Shown here: positions 1 to 10,208 of the stretch, piece after piece
How the letters are laid out: each line of letters starts with the position of its first letter
Position numbering within the stretch: the first letter of the stretch is position 1
Notes under the pieces: generated by a model
Seen by the model: only the letters and a program-made list of their open reading frames with translations
What the model was told of the DNA's origin: nothing
The model's database searches: none
Program-made: the position numbers and the translations under genes
From: Bedellia somnulentella
Lineage: Eukaryota > Arthropoda > Insecta > Lepidoptera > Bedelliidae
Direction: 5' to 3'
Length of the DNA: 64,000 nt
NCBI GenBank assembly: GCA_963576735.1
Contig: OY755174.1
Location: 3,348,001 to 3,412,000 of the forward strand

Positions 1-120
1 ATATAACAAAATTCTGTGTATTTTTATAAGGCACTCATTTTTTCCATCCTTGTTACTGTCAGAGAATTATACATAAGAATGAGTGCAATAGCTGTCAAGT
101 GAGGGGCATCCCTTAACACA

Positions 121-205
121 TTTTTTACTTGAACATTACTAAAAATTTTTTACTTGAACATTACTAAAAATTTTTTACTTGAACATTACTAAAAATTTAC
201 TAGCC
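121..205. repeat. 25-bp tandem repeat, three units
   Basis: Three near-perfect head-to-tail copies of a 25-bp unit (T6, ACTTGAACATTAC, TAAAAA). It is simple local tandem duplication in AT-rich DNA, and no coding potential is seen around it. The rest of 1-674 shows no recognisable gene; further exons of the minus-strand gene at 675-1454 could lie there or beyond the window. Confidence 0.8.
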
Positions 206-674
206 CGTCCTTTGTATTGCTGCAATGCAAATATGCAAAAAAATAGACAAATCTTTGCATTGTGTATTTATACTGTCATTTTTATTAGGTGAGAATTATG
301 GGTAGTAAATTAATAGTTTCCAGAAATCCCCAGAGAGTAGGAATGATATTTTTATAAATACCAATATCACATAGATAACATTGGTATAATATTGAGGTTA
401 GCATTTATATATAATATATTCTAGACTATTTTAAGAAAAAATATTTGAAATTTATATGGGATGGAAACCTATTTTTTCCTACAACATTTTGAAATGAAAT
501 GAAAAAACATTTATTTGAAATTTTTAACTTTTAAACATATACAAAATATTGCATAAAAATATTTTGCATTTGCAAAAGCAATAACACTCCATATACACTA
601 ATGGTAATGTTTAATGGCTCACAATTTGCTGCAATTCATAAAAATATTCAATATAATATATAATTTATCCATAC

Positions 675-765
675 CTAGATTGCTTCCAGTAAGATCTTCT
701 AAATAGTATAATTCTGGCTTCAATAATCTTAGTAATGCCATCACAAATGAGGTAGATGATGAGAC
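675..765 (-). CDS. Putative membrane-protein gene, exon 2 (partial gene)
   Basis: I do not recognise the gene. This is a 91-nt open stretch on the minus strand between a good acceptor (pyrimidine tract ending TTGTAG at its upstream side) and a donor GTATGG. Read in the phase left by the exon at 1376-1454, it encodes LIIYLICDGITKIIEARI and then a basic stretch rich in Arg, Lys and Trp. This looks like the second half of a hydrophobic segment followed by positive residues, as in a membrane protein. The other two frames either hit a stop or give a less protein-like sequence. The exon leaves phase 2, so at least one more exon must lie below 675 or outside the window. The exon pairing is inferred from splice phase and hydrophobic continuity only. 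Confidence 0.45.
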
Positions 766-904
766 CTACAAGAATGAAAGGTATAAAAATATTTATTTTA
801 CACACTAAATACAATCGTAATAATTTATTAGACAAACAATACAAGTAATAAACTTCAAATAGTGTTACAGAAATGTTTTGTCAAACTAGTAATAAATAAT
901 TTTA

Positions 905-985
905 AATACATACATACACTCACACCATTATTTCTCATTGGGATAGGCAGAGACTATTGATCGATTACTTTATATGAGACAACTA
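905..985 (+). repeat. R2 repeat unit, solo copy
   Basis: A (CATA)n run is followed by ACTCACACCATTATTTCTC, ATTGGGATAGGCAGAGACTA and a TCGAT motif. The same unit is found in tandem inside the E elements (19715-20245 and its mirror near 26330-26850) and alone near 30680. Confidence 0.6.
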
Positions 986-1375
986 TTAAACAATACTTAT
1001 AAGATGAATGGATAGTGGTTGTGTGCTTATCTCTTTGCAATACACATTCCTCTATCAAAAAACACAGCTAAAGAAAATCACCTAAAAAAAAAACATACTA
1101 AGAGGTGTAAAAATAATTATTTCTACCCCCATTTGTTCTAAACTTCTCTGTTGTTACTAATCAACAGTAGTATTGAAATAAATATTTCTTTCTGAATTAA
1201 AACTCAGAAACTAATTAAATTAACGGCATAATAAACAAAGAACTAGCTTTTTTCGGACTACCAACAGCAATAAAAAATGTAAAAAGTAGCCTGTTTTTTT
1301 AAAGCTACAAAGCATTGCGAGGAAGGTCATGTCTATGTTCTTTCTACTGTAAATTTATGAAACATTTAAATTTAC

Positions 1376-1454
1376 TTACTGTAAAGACTGTAGCAACAAT
1401 TTTGACATACACTTTAAGATCTAACAACGGCATAGTTTTAGACTGACTTGACAT
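1376..1454 (-). CDS. Putative membrane-protein gene, first coding exon
   Basis: From the ATG at 1454 the minus strand reads MSSQSKTMPLLDLKVYVKIV and then ATVFTV, followed by donor GTAAAT at 1375. The exon is 79 nt, phase 1, and joins in frame to 675-765, completing a hydrophobic segment (VYVKIVATVFTVSLIIYLI). A stronger-looking donor GTAAGT lies 4 nt earlier in transcript order but would give phase 0, and in that phase the next exon reads much less well. An upstream ORF in the same frame (MSETKTSDSESEG..., ATG near 1622) ends in a stop 6 nt before this ATG and could be a uORF. Family unknown; an RNA-seq junction would settle it. Confidence 0.45.
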
Positions 1455-1984
1455 GGATTAGTATGGAAAGCTATGTATATTATAAATGGAATATTGCGGA
1501 CCGAAACTGAACGATAAAATTATTTTGTTAGCCGATTGAAGTTCACACCACCGTTTTGTTGACAAAATCAACTCGTCTGCCTTCCCTTCTGATTCTGAAT
1601 CTGATGTTTTTGTTTCTGACATTCTGATAATGTTATTGAAGATCACGTAGACATACCAATCAGTCATGAATGAATCAAACCAATGCAATACTGTGTGTGG
1701 TCCGAAATGCATCGTAAAGTAACGTAAAGTAAGGTCGGGCACCGGACGAGCAGCGTCTTCATTTCAAATTCGAAACCCTTAAAAATGAAACCCAACGTAA
1801 AGTAGGGAAAGAAACCCAATTTAAACGGTAACCCTATTACTTGGGTTTACGACTTATAAGGTGTGGTTAAGGTTGCGAATTGGCGGCGAAATAATATCTC
1901 GTTTTCATTATTTTGGTTTATATAATTTGTAGTTTTAATATTGTAATTTTTATAAGTTATTATCTTATAGTTATAGGAATTTAA

Positions 1985-2217
1985 ATGTTAGTCTTTGCTA
2001 AATTGTGCCACCAATGCCGCCCAGGGAAAAAACTGAAAATCAGTGTTTTGCGTAAAGCAAATTTCAAGGCTGAGTTGGATCCCATTTTCATTGCTGTGAC
2101 ACACAAAATTGGTGTTGTAATGTTCTTTTGTTATTGTAATGTATGTGATTATGCTGTTATAATTTGTGTCTCTTAGTTGTGGAAATAAATGTTTTATCTA
2201 TCTATCTATCTAACCAT
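1985..2217 (+). repeat. Candidate non-LTR retrotransposon 3' end with (TATC)n tail
   Basis: The stretch ends TGTGGAAATAAATG followed by TTTTATCTATCTATCTATC, that is a polyadenylation-like AATAAA and a microsatellite tail as seen at LINE or SINE 3' ends. A 63-codon ORF here has no recognisable domain. Family not identified. Confidence 0.35.
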
Positions 2218-2221
2218 ATCG

Positions 2222-2460
2222 ATGCTGTGTTATGTCGGCTTAGAATAGGACTACCCCATTTCTAACGGTGGGTGTAAGAGGCAACTATCGGTATTGGGGG
2301 CTTTTAGGGATTTTTGGGCGATGCGGTTGGAGACCCATCACCAACAACTTTTATTTTACCATCTTTTCCCCATACAACTTTCCAAAAGTAGCTGAGGAAT
2401 TTCTAATTCCTTAGCTCTGGCTATCCCTTCTAGGGATTTATAGCCATGAGTATATGTAAT
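2222..2460 (+). repeat. R1 dispersed repeat, near full length
   Basis: R1 plus-strand order: GCTGTGTAGTGTCGGCTTAG, then CACTACCCCATTTCT, a GTAAGAGGCGACTA block, GGGCGATGCGGTTGGAGACC, CAACTTTCCAAAAGTGGCTG, AGCTCTGGCTACCCCTTCTA and TAGCCGTGAGTATATGTATG with a (TATG)n tail. This copy shows all blocks with a few substitutions. R1 has no visible terminal inverted repeats and no conserved ORF. Confidence 0.85.
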
Positions 2461-3238
2461 ACATTTATTTATTTATTTATTCATCATCATATTTTACAAA
2501 CACCATTACAGACATACATACCATTACATATTATGTATGTATGTATGCATATCGAAATGTAAAGCTTGATAAAATTATATATACGCTTACCCAAAAAATG
2601 AGAGGGTTTCCATTTTAAAACCCTCTGTAGGAGAGCAATGATTGGGAGAGTAATTTTATGGAGGTTTGTCCTTCCATCTGTAAAGGATAAAAAACCGTTT
2701 CAATTTATTAAAATTTAATTTTTGTGACCAGCTAAGCGAAGCGCAAGGGCACTACCTGTCTTTTTTTCGAAGCGGTCCTTCAAACTAATTTCGTCAATGA
2801 CTCCGAATGTCCTAGCAAGCTGAAATTTTGTTAGAAAGAAAACAACAACAAATAACATACAATTTTAACTCTATTCCCCCAATCTCTTTATCTAGGGGAT
2901 GAGAGTTTGTATGAGACCTACAATTTTGACGCTAGTAGATTAGATATAACGCACATGTTTTTTTGTGCAATTTGTTTTGAATACAAATGCAACGCAAAAG
3001 CCTCAACGAGCTGTGCAAATGCAAAACTTTTATGCTATGTCGTCGCATCGCATCTCCTTGATGGACTCTGGAAGTTCCTCTAGTAGGTTCTAGATGGCAC
3101 TAGTAGTAGTATTATTTTCCGTTCTCTTCCCTTTACAAGAAAAAAAAGTTACATAACTAAAAAACATGTAGATATTTTGATAATTTAGATCTGAAATAAA
3201 AATAAAATATTATGGTACCTATTATTAATTGTATATTC

Positions 3239-3440
3239 AGCTGTGTAGTGTCGGGTTAGAAACGCACTACCAAATTTCTTACCGCAAGGTTGTTCGTAAA
3301 AGGCGACTAAATGATTTTTGGGCGATGTGGTTAAGGATTCATCATTAACACAACAAACTTTATTTTACTTTCTTTTGCCCACTCAATTTCCAAAATTGGC
3401 TGAGCTACCCTTTCTTAGAATTTATATCCGTGATATAATC
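3239..3440 (+). repeat. R1 dispersed repeat, diverged
   Basis: Begins CTGTGTAGTGTCGGGTTAG and runs to TATCCGTGATATAAT. The central lysine/proline-like block is shortened. Older and more diverged than the copy at 10529-10784. Confidence 0.75.
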
Positions 3441-3489
3441 TGTATTTATTTCGATTCAGTAAAATTAAAAATTTACACCTTGGATATAA

Positions 3490-3713
3490 AAACTTAACTC
3501 AAACGCTCACGCCGTATATCAGTAGAAGGGGTTAACAGTATCTACTAAGAAGCCACGTTTTGCTTGGACCGTGTATTCACGTGAAACCCGTATCAGGCAT
3601 ATCGCTGTTTTGTACGAATAATCTGTCATGTGAATAAGTGCAACTTATCGCATGTGGGTTTCTTCACGATGATTTTCCTCGCCGTACAGCCTTGATTAAT
3701 CAGCCATACTACT
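3490..3713 (-). mobile_element. SINE A (tRNA-derived), 3' body, minus strand
   Basis: The body of the tRNA-derived SINE family seen complete at 5685 and 44376, in reverse orientation: GCCGTATATC...AAGGGGTTAAC, then the ACCCACG-like and GTGGGTTTCTTCACGATG blocks. Its head continues at 4093-4196, because SINE B (3724-4082) has inserted inside it. Confidence 0.75.
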
Positions 3714-3723
3714 ACTACATACT

Positions 3724-4082
3724 GGTTGTGGTTACCGTTGGTACTTTGTTTGTTTGTGGTCTCACGGTTAAGCGCTTGGCTTCAAGTATGGACGCCTTGG
3801 GTTCGATCCCCGGGGGGTAAACTCACAAAAATAATTTGTAAGTTTTAACCCAGTTTGGAATGATATTGCAGGCTTGAAACACCTGATTATCCCAAAATTA
3901 ATATGATTCCGTGATTCGTATGGCACGTTAGCCGTCGGTCCCGGCTACTATTACGATAGTAGGCGTATTAGTCTGCCAACCAGCAATTAGCCAGCGTGGT
4001 GGACAAATGCCAAATCACCTTATATGCTCATGCTCGAGCCCCTTGGTGAGGACTCAGGACATAATTATATGGGCTGTAAGGA
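3724..4082 (+). mobile_element. SINE B (tRNA-derived), inserted in SINE A
   Basis: A different tRNA-derived SINE. Its head has box A-like GGTTAAGCGCTTGG and box B GGGTTCGATCCCC; its body has GGCACGTTAGCCGTCGGTCC and CAGCGTGGTGG, a pattern common in lepidopteran SINEs. It is flanked by a perfect 10-bp direct repeat ACTACATACT (3714-3723 and 4083-4092), so insertion into SINE A is directly visible. Confidence 0.8.
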
Positions 4083-4092
4083 ACTACATACT

Positions 4093-4196
4093 TTACAAGA
4101 AAACACATTGGTGTAGGCCCGATACGTTTTGTACCCACACCTCTCTTCATGATAGGCGTTTGGTCTACCCATTGAGCTATCACGGTTAAAATAACA
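4093..4196 (-). mobile_element. SINE A head, minus strand
   Basis: The reverse strand reads AACCGTGATAGCTCAATGGG, then a diverged box B region and GGGCCTACACCAATGTGTTT. This is the tRNA-like head of the SINE whose body lies at 3490-3713. Confidence 0.7.
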
Positions 4197-4496
4197 ATTA
4201 TTGTTTTCTTAATGACCACAAAAAAAAAACACTTTAATATATTCGATATTATTTAACATATGGTGAAAAATGAATTCTTTACCATAAAATATCTAACCGT
4301 GGTATTGTATTTCATTAATTTACCCAAATTGTTATTAATAACCTAAGTAAGCTGTTATTTGAGTGAATATCTTTTGAATTTGAAAGAAAGGGAGAAATAC
4401 ATGTATTCATTGCTATGCTCACAAGGTAAAACCATAAATACAACATAATCACTGGTATAATTTGATGGTGGAGGTAGGTATCTTAAACAAACAAGA

Positions 4497-4600
4497 TAAA
4501 ATTATAAGTACATACATACAAACATATAGGTACTAACTCACGGCCATAAATCCCAAAAAGGGGAAGCCAGAGATTTGTAGTCAGAAACTCTTCAGCTACA
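4497..4600 (-). repeat. R1 fragment, minus strand
   Basis: CATACATACAAACATA then ACTCACGGCCATAAATCCC and GGGGAAGCCAGAG: the 3' end of R1 in reverse. It lies just before a plus-strand R1 fragment, giving an inverted pair. Confidence 0.65.
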
Positions 4601-4654
4601 ATTGTTTGTGAACAGGTCAGATAGGGGACAAGATGATAGGATTTATTCCTGGTG

Positions 4655-4808
4655 TATTGATGGTTGGAGACCCATCACTAACAACCTTTATTTTACCAAT
4701 TTTTCCCCCAACAACTTTCCAAAAGTGGCTGAAGAATTTCTAATTCCTTAGCTCTGGCTACCCCTTCTAGGGTTTTATAGCCGTGAGTATATGTATGTAT
4801 GTATGTAG
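4655..4808 (+). repeat. R1 fragment, plus strand
   Basis: Starts at the GATGGTTGGAGACCCATCAC block and runs to TAGCCGTGAGTATATGTATG with (TATG)n. The 5' half of R1 is missing. Confidence 0.75.
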
Positions 4809-5348
4809 TTAAATTTTCACCTATTTTAGTAATAAAGTACTTCAAAAGTGTAATTTTATATAATAACAATATGCATTAATGTTAGTTTTAAAAGCTTTAC
4901 ATTTAATCAATGAAGTTAAGTTTTTCTTTCATAAAACATCAAGATGTTTTATTTTATTTGGAATATTTATCAATTATATTGTAACATTATTGTTCGTAAT
5001 GAATGTGACAATTAAAAAAACGACTCGCAGACATTTTCACGGCTGTCAACTGAATGTCAAACGTGTCAAAAGGGTGCAATGAAAAATTAAATATTTCAAT
5101 TTGCATTCCATTCGTAATTTGTGCATTTAAGTCGTAACAATACGTGTCGTGAAATAATGAACATAGACACAATCTATATATGGTTTGTGTGCAATTAAAA
5201 ACGCTTTTGTTATTTAGCAGTTTTTCTATAAGTAAAGTAAGTAAATGTAAAATTAAGTTCATTTGATACCTTACTACTTTTAACTATTTCGTACACCCTA
5301 ATAATTACAATTGGCCGGCGGATGAAATAATGCTCAATTAATATTTAG

Positions 5349-5496
5349 CTTGCCGCGTATTGCCGGCTTAGAATGCCACTACACCTTTCTACCCACGGGT
5401 GTCGTAAGAGGCGACTAAGTGTATGGGGCTTTTTTAAGCTCTAAAGCTCTGGCTAACACTTCTTGGGATTCATGGCCGTGAGATATGTATGTATGT
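5349..5496 (+). repeat. R1 with internal deletion
   Basis: Has the 5' blocks (GCCGGCTTAGAATGCCACTA, GTCGTAAGAGGCGACTAAG) joined directly to the 3' blocks (AGCTCTGGCTA..., GCCGTGAGATATGTATG). About 100 bp of the middle is absent. Confidence 0.75.
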
Positions 5497-5684
5497 AATT
5501 GTAATATTTAGAAAACGAAAAAGTACAATATAAAATATATGTTTTAAAAAGTATTTATATTACCATTCATAATGTATGTATATTGTATTGTATGTATGAA
5601 CAAAACGCTAAGTGGGGAATTGGTACTGTTTGTGCACAGGTTACATAGCGCTTTCTAGGTGTCATTAAGTGATAAATTAATTAT

Positions 5685-6056
5685 AACCGTGATAGCCCAG
5701 TATAACCGTGATAGCCCAGTGGGTAGAACACTCGGTTATCGTGCAAACGACTAGTGTTCAAATCCTGGGTCGGGCCTACACCAATTTGTCTTTTCTAAAG
5801 ACATATGTGTGGTTAATTTATCATGGTTGTTAACGGTGAGGGAAAATATCGTGAGGAAACCCACATGGCTGAGTTGTACTTAGTCATGTGACAGTGTATT
5901 CGTACAAAACGGCGATAGGCCTGCCCCCTATCACGTGAGTACACTGTCCATGCAAAACGTGGGTACTCTGAACACCAGGTGACAAAGTCACGTGATGTTC
6001 AGAAGTATTAGTACCTCTGCCAACCCCTTCGGGGATATTTGGCGTGAACGTTTATG
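5685..6056 (+). mobile_element. SINE A, full length
   Basis: tRNA-derived SINE. The head ACCGTGATAGCCCAGTGGG carries box A, and GTTCAAATCC is box B. The body runs through GGGCCTACACCAATTTGTC, AACCCACATGGCTGAGTTG, ACGTGAGTACACTGTCCATG and CCAACCCCTTCGGGGATATT to a TTATG-type tail. The first 19 bp of the head are duplicated in tandem (5685-5721). The internal Pol III boxes make this a plausible transcription unit, moved by a LINE in trans as is usual for SINEs. Confidence 0.85.
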
Positions 6057-6337
6057 TTATATATAATATAATTTATGTAATTTTGAACCCTAAGTGATCC
6101 AGCTAGACTAGTTTATTTAAATGGTCATGTTCCCATGTGTTGCCAATATGACAATAATCAACAATGAATAAAAAAAAACTGGTTACGCTATTATTACCAA
6201 GTGATACAAATTGCGTGATTCCTTAATAACATTGCTTTTTTGCAATTTTTAATACCGTGTTCAGACGAACATTTTACTAATGGTTTTATACATTTATACA
6301 TACATTTTATGAAATATTATTATCACAGGATGTAGTT

Positions 6338-6450
6338 ATTTTAAATAAATATATACATACAAATATGCATACTGCACTAACGGCAATAAACTCCTATAGG
6401 GAGTAGCCAAAGTCAGAATAACAAAATCCTCAGCCTCTATAGGAAGTGAA
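6338..6450 (-). repeat. R1 fragment, minus strand, diverged
   Basis: ACATACAAATATGCATAC, AACGGCAATAAACTCC and AGGGAGTAGCCAAAG correspond to the reversed 3' end of R1. Confidence 0.5.
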
Positions 6451-6514
6451 AGTGGGAAAAAGAATATAAAATAAAACTATTTAAAGCATATTTAAACACA
6501 AGTCATTAGTTCAT

Positions 6515-6562
6515 TGTTTCGAAGCTCTGGCTACCCTTATTGAGATTATAGCCGTTAGCATA
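6515..6562 (+). repeat. R1 3' fragment
   Basis: CGAAGCTCTGGCTACCCTTA followed by TTATAGCCGTTAGCATATGA; only the last about 48 bp of R1. Confidence 0.55.
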
Positions 6563-6579
6563 TGAGGGTGAGTCACGAT

Positions 6580-7165
6580 CATAGATTTAGTATGCTATAC
6601 TTACGTATATAGATTGGCAATACAAAGACGACAGGCGAGACCAAAAATAACTACAACGGTGTGCGTAAATGAGTGTGTGTGCGTGACATTAGTATGGCGG
6701 ATTGCATAATAGTCCTATTAAAATTGATAAAAAAAATCACGTATTTGTTATTTTCGCGAATTTGTAAACTTTACAGTAATTGTAACATTATGATGATAGA
6801 AGATATATTTTTCCATATATTTGCATTGAAAACTTAGGTTTAAAATCTCTAATTAAGCATATAGACTTGCTATTGTTACAGTTCATTTGGACATAAATGG
6901 CTTAAAATTTTATTTTTGCCAAAGAATACGTATTTGATTTAGATTATGCGCAAATATTAATAACTTTATCAAAAAATCACCAAAGTTAAGACTTAAATAC
7001 CAGAATTAACGCAAATCAGATAATTATTTTCTTTCATGTTTGATGCCAAAACCGTGGCGGTAGGCCGTTATCGTGTCCGTGATAGTTCCTGCCTTTGATG
7101 ACGTTTATGCTATGACGTTTTTCACTTCCTGCCAATCTATGGATTCTAGATCTATGGTCTCGATT
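6580..7165 (+). repeat. R3 dispersed repeat
   Basis: About 580 bp that align in order with 22205-22735. Shared blocks are CAACGGTGTGCGTAAATGAG, GAGTGTGTGTGCGTGACATT, AGGCCGTTATCGTGTCCGTG and GACGTTTATGCTATGACGTT. No ORF of substance and no terminal repeats were found; class unknown. The short ORF overlapping its end (7073-7312) is not a gene candidate. Confidence 0.65.
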
Positions 7166-8221
7166 ACTTTAAAACATAATGTAATTTTATCAAGTATCAA
7201 AATAAAAACAAAATTAAACTTCGATTTTTGGAAGTATTTTAACCAATTCTTATATAAGTCTGTTAAGGTCTGTCCCTTTTTGTGGGTTGCACACCTTAAA
7301 ATAATGTATTAATTACTTATAATTCTGTGATGAAAACCAAGTAATTTTGGTTTATAATGGTAGGCGGTAAAGGAAATCCTAAAGAGTCCTGTCACCGTCA
7401 TTCTCCCTAACATAATCAATATCAACAGGTAAAAATCGCGGGTGAACGTAAGATTTTAATTTAAAACATTAATATTTTTTCATATCGTCGCGTTGAAATG
7501 ATCCAGTGTATTCCTTTGATGTCAATTGCATTTCTACAAATGTAATTAAAATCCAAACGTTGAAATTTAGATCAAAATTTTATTGAATTAGGGGTGTCCC
7601 GTCCTCCCTGCACGCGTTCTAATTAGTGGCTATTCTTTCGGTTAGTTTATTCGATTATAGTTACGATTCCGTGCCAATTGATTCGATTATCAATTTATGA
7701 TATGTTGACGGTTGTAAATTTAAATAAATTGCCAATTGAATATTATTATTTTCAATTGTCTTGATTTACTATGTGGTAAGTAGGTCGTTACTTTAAATGT
7801 GAATACTGAATATGACTAGTGTAATGTTACTCATTTCGGTGCCACGAAATCGATTGTTACTTATCTTTTACTGTGATACCTGTACTTACTCATTTTATCA
7901 TTTATTATAGTTAAGTACTAAGGAAAAAAATAAGGGATGTGTGTTAATCAAAAAGTGTGATACGTATACGTAACGTAAGACGTCCTATCAAGTGTCCGTA
8001 TTGATGAGCCTTACAACTTTGATCTAAGATTCGCATGACGTAGGTAGAGTTGTTTTAAATTCTTAATGAAAAGAATCAATACAAACAGCTTAAAGCTTTG
8101 CACTTGTATTTTAGTATGATAAAAATACCATTTTGGTATAAAGTATTTTCAAGTAGATTTATTTATTCATTTATTTAAGGGAAGAATCAACGTATAATAT
8201 CATTAATTAATAACAGAGGAG
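7166..8221. other. AT-rich intergenic stretch, nothing recognised
   Basis: No ORF over about 50 codons with protein-like composition, no tRNA-like fold and no repeat shared with the rest of the window that I could see. Confidence 0.5.
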
Positions 8222-8464
8222 ATTGCTGTATAATGTCGGCGTAAAATGGCACTACCCCATTTTTACTCATGCGTGTTTCAAAGAGGCGACTTAGGCTATT
8301 GGGGTTTTTTTAAGTGATTTTTCAACGTCAAGGTTGGAGACCCATCACCAATAACCTATATTTTACAATATTTTACTCACTGAATTTCCAAAAGTAGCTG
8401 AGGCAAGTCATATTCTGAAGCTCTGGCTATTCTTTCTATTTAGAGCCTATAGTATAGTATGTAA
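8222..8464 (+). repeat. R1 dispersed repeat, diverged
   Basis: GCTGTATAATGTCGGCGTAA, TGGCACTACCCCATTTTTAC, AAGGTTGGAGACCCATCACC, TTTCCAAAAGTAGCTGAGG and AGCTCTGGCTATTC occur in R1 order. Confidence 0.75.
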
Positions 8465-10008
8465 CTAATAACAGAGTCAAAAATAGCAATTTCAAATTAT
8501 TTTTATTTGTGACTGACTTCTGATTCTGAACAAAGGAAAGCAATCACATATTGCATTGATAAAATTTGGAAAACACTTGAAGAAGGGAAAAAAGCAGCAG
8601 ACTTTGCTTAACATTCGGTCATTGACATTTGCAACTTCCATCCCAATATAACGAAGTAATCATTATTTACTTTGCACTCGACGTGATCGACTGGTCAGTT
8701 GCGTGGTCAACTGGTCATTCCAATAGAAAAACATTACGGACTTCATATTCATTATACCATTATTCCTTATTAATCCAAACATGGTATTTTGAACTCTAAT
8801 GCATGCATGGTTTAAGGTTCAAATTGTAGAACTGTTGTTAAACGGTGAAATAAGAGGGTGCACTATTTGGCAGCACTTGCATAATGTGCGGTTAATTGTT
8901 AAGTGATAAAACGGCATGCTACGTGACATGACCCTTGGTTTTATTTATAATCGGAATTGAATTCTTTTTTTTCTACAAATGGATTGATCTTGTGTTGATT
9001 GAATTAGAAATTGTGAGTGCTTTCATTATAAGTATACTTCATCCGCTTCTTTATCAGTAAATTGTGTTTCTTCAACTATTGATACATTTTATATTATAGT
9101 ATGAAATAATTAAATGACAAATCCATAAATATTTGTTGAATAGTGATAAATATGCTTGTAATAATATGTCCTATGTCTTATGACTTAATCGCCTTTTTCT
9201 TTCCGATTTATAACATACTAGATGAAAACCCGGCTTCGCTCGGATGAAATATAACACATAATACATACCTAGGTACAAAATGTAGGTAGATACTTATGTA
9301 GTCATCGTTTCTGAAGGAATATTAAAAGTACTCAAGGAATATTAAAGGTATTAAAGGCATAGATTCGTATAGCATCGTTCATTGTTTTAATCTATTAATA
9401 GACACTCTTCTCTTTCGTCAGCACAACCTGCCTAGGTAGACGGTTACAGTCTAGTATATCTCATGGTAGCTCTTACCGCGCGCGGCCTAAGGGGGGCTAT
9501 CGAACAAAAAGGAGTACCCTAGCGTGTGATTGACTACCTACTAAATTAACCATCTTTACGCAGAGCTCTTCGCTACTCCACTCCATCCACTTTCCACAAT
9601 TGTGAAAATGTTTACTAACTGCTAAGAGATTCGACTGTTAACAAAATTATATAGTAGGAATCATCAAACAACAAAGTCAAAAAGACACGACCAATAAAAG
9701 ATTTTATGAAATACTTACGATTTTCGGCATAATGTGTGTAATCAGAACAAACAGATACTGTCTGGAATAGGCATGAGTCAGTCATGAATTATCCGTTGAA
9801 TTTGAACAGACGTGTTCAAAGTACCTGTTTGCATAAACAATATTTTCGCAAAACTTCAACGACTGAAGAAAAGAGTACCTATAATAAATATTTCGTCAAG
9901 GAGAACGGTAGACTCAATCGAAACCTAATTTAAATCTTTTTGTTCATGAAAACCTCATGTGGGGATTATTACTAATAAATAAAGAATAAATAAAGGAAAG
10001 AAAAACTT

Positions 10009-10080
10009 CGACACAGGCGGGAATCGAACCCGCGACCTCGGGTATACGCCCCGACGCTCTGCCAACTGAGCCACCGTGTC
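10009..10080 (-). tRNA. tRNA-like sequence (probably not decoding), minus arm
   Basis: Reverse complement of the 10137-10208 sequence with no difference found by eye. It folds as a 72-nt cloverleaf: 7-bp acceptor stem with one G-T, 4-bp D stem, 5-bp anticodon stem, 4-nt variable loop and 5-bp T stem with loop TTCGATT. Box A TGGCTCAGTTGG and box B GGTTCGATTCC match consensus, and TTTTT follows the 3' end. The anticodon loop GCGTATA would give GUA (Tyr), but it has C instead of the invariant U33 and T at the purine position 37. I therefore read it as the Pol III head of a mobile element, not a decoding tRNA. Confidence 0.6.
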
Positions 10081-10136
10081 AATTGGCATAAAGGAAATAA
10101 ATAAAGGATAGAAGAATTTCGCACTGGCAGCCAATT

Positions 10137-10208
10137 GACACGGTGGCTCAGTTGGCAGAGCGTCGGGGCGTATACCCGAGGTCGCGGGTTCGATTCCCGC
10201 CTGTGTCG
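10137..10208 (+). tRNA. tRNA-like sequence (probably not decoding), plus arm
   Basis: Same 72-nt cloverleaf as the minus arm, transcribed outward from a shared 56-bp spacer. Acceptor GACACGG pairs with CTGTGTC and the discriminator base is G. A box, B box and a TTTTT terminator (10212-10216) are intact. The missing U33 argues against translation. A Pol III transcript of the pair, or of read-through products that could fold on themselves, is plausible. No CCA is encoded. Confidence 0.6.

Noticed and set aside
10009..10208. Pair of genuine tRNA-Tyr genes
   Set aside because: Eukaryotic tRNA-Tyr genes normally have an intron and U33; here C33, T37, target-site duplications and partial copies elsewhere show a mobile element.
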